Assembly: GCA_947378515.1 (NCBI GenBank)
Contig: CANCKG010000035.1
Location: 1-6,753 of the forward strand
DNA length: 6,753 bases
Reading direction: 5' to 3'
Source: Gammaproteobacteria bacterium
GTDB taxonomy: Bacteria; Pseudomonadota; Gammaproteobacteria; CAISUE01
The position numbers were made by a program, and so were the translations under genes. Below are positions 6,648-6,753 of the stretch, one piece after another. Every line of letters begins with the position of its first letter. Positions within the stretch are counted from its first letter, which is position 1. The notes beneath the pieces are model-generated. The model ran no database searches and had not been told where the DNA came from. It saw only the letters and a program-made list of their open reading frames with translations.

Positions 6648-6684
6648 ATTCTTTAAACTTAAGGAAAGCTTAAGAAATTATAAT
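6642..6684. repeat. AT-rich inverted repeat with two CTTAAG palindromes between the arms
   Basis: ATTATAATT at 6642-6650 and its exact reverse complement AATTATAAT at 6676-6684 flank a 25-base centre containing CTTAAG twice (6658-6663 and 6669-6674). Both arms carry a TATAAT reading leftward, and the symmetry also gives near-matches on the other strand. It may be a bidirectional or regulated promoter region, or simply AT-rich intergenic DNA. Confidence 0.4.
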
Positions 6685-6700
6685 ATTTGGTATCCATTCA

Positions 6701-6731
6701 GCACCTACGCGCGGGGAACCCGCGCTAGTGC
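6701..6731. repeat. GC-rich palindrome, REP-like stem-loop
   Basis: GCGCGGG (6709-6715) and CCCGCGC (6719-6725) form a perfect seven-pair stem around a GAA loop. TA/TA and GCAC/GTGC pairs extend it to 6701 and 6731 with two single-base bulges, about 13 pairs in all. It is far richer in GC than the DNA to its left, and no T-run follows on either strand, so it is not an ordinary terminator. Dispersed REP or small non-autonomous elements commonly look like this; it is cut off by the window edge, and GC-rich sequence continues to 6753. Confidence 0.55.
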
Positions 6732-6753
6732 AGGTTAAGGGGGAGAATCGCGG

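Noticed and set aside
6701..6731. Intrinsic terminator at the right edge
   Set aside because: The stem is strong and GC-rich, but no T-run follows on either strand, so a REP-like element is the better description.

Overview
The window reads as chromosomal DNA of a moderately AT-rich gammaproteobacterium. The RecA, SpoT and GAPDH proteins are all close to gammaproteobacterial versions. Mixed base composition, no LexA box before recA, and lineage-specific orphan genes beside housekeeping genes would fit an intracellular or host-associated group such as Legionellales (Legionella/Coxiella relatives). That placement is inference from memory of these families and was not tested by any search.

Layout from left to right: (1) Positions 1-1164, plus strand, hold the 3' part of an unrecognised gene that enters from outside the window. 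(2) Positions 1165-1234 are a short gap with an extended -10 element and a 10-bp palindrome. (3) Positions 1235-2272 are recA, complete. (4) Positions 2273-2324 are a 52-bp convergent gap with no convincing intrinsic terminator. (5) Positions 5447-2325, minus strand, are a tight two-gene unit, gap (GAPDH) then spoT. The gap stop codon and the spoT start codon abut with no base between them. A good promoter with an inverted repeat lies upstream of gap. (6) Positions 6604-5567, minus strand, are an AT-rich orphan gene for a protein with a hydrophobic hairpin-like stretch and two sets of in-frame tandem repeats. (7) Positions 6605-6753 hold that gene's TATAAT promoter region, an AT-rich inverted repeat and, at the edge, a strikingly GC-rich palindrome resembling REP elements.

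How the parts work together: RecA is the recombination and DNA-repair ATPase. GAPDH is a central glycolytic and gluconeogenic enzyme. SpoT makes and degrades the alarmone (p)ppGpp. The gap-spoT arrangement implies that one transcript carries both central carbon metabolism and stringent-response control, which is not the familiar rpoZ-spoT arrangement of Escherichia coli. The two flanking orphan genes have no function I can assign. I see no complete mobile element, CRISPR array, tRNA or rRNA. The best candidates for something undescribed are the repeat-bearing orphan and the gap-spoT coupling; the rest is mostly ordinary housekeeping sequence.
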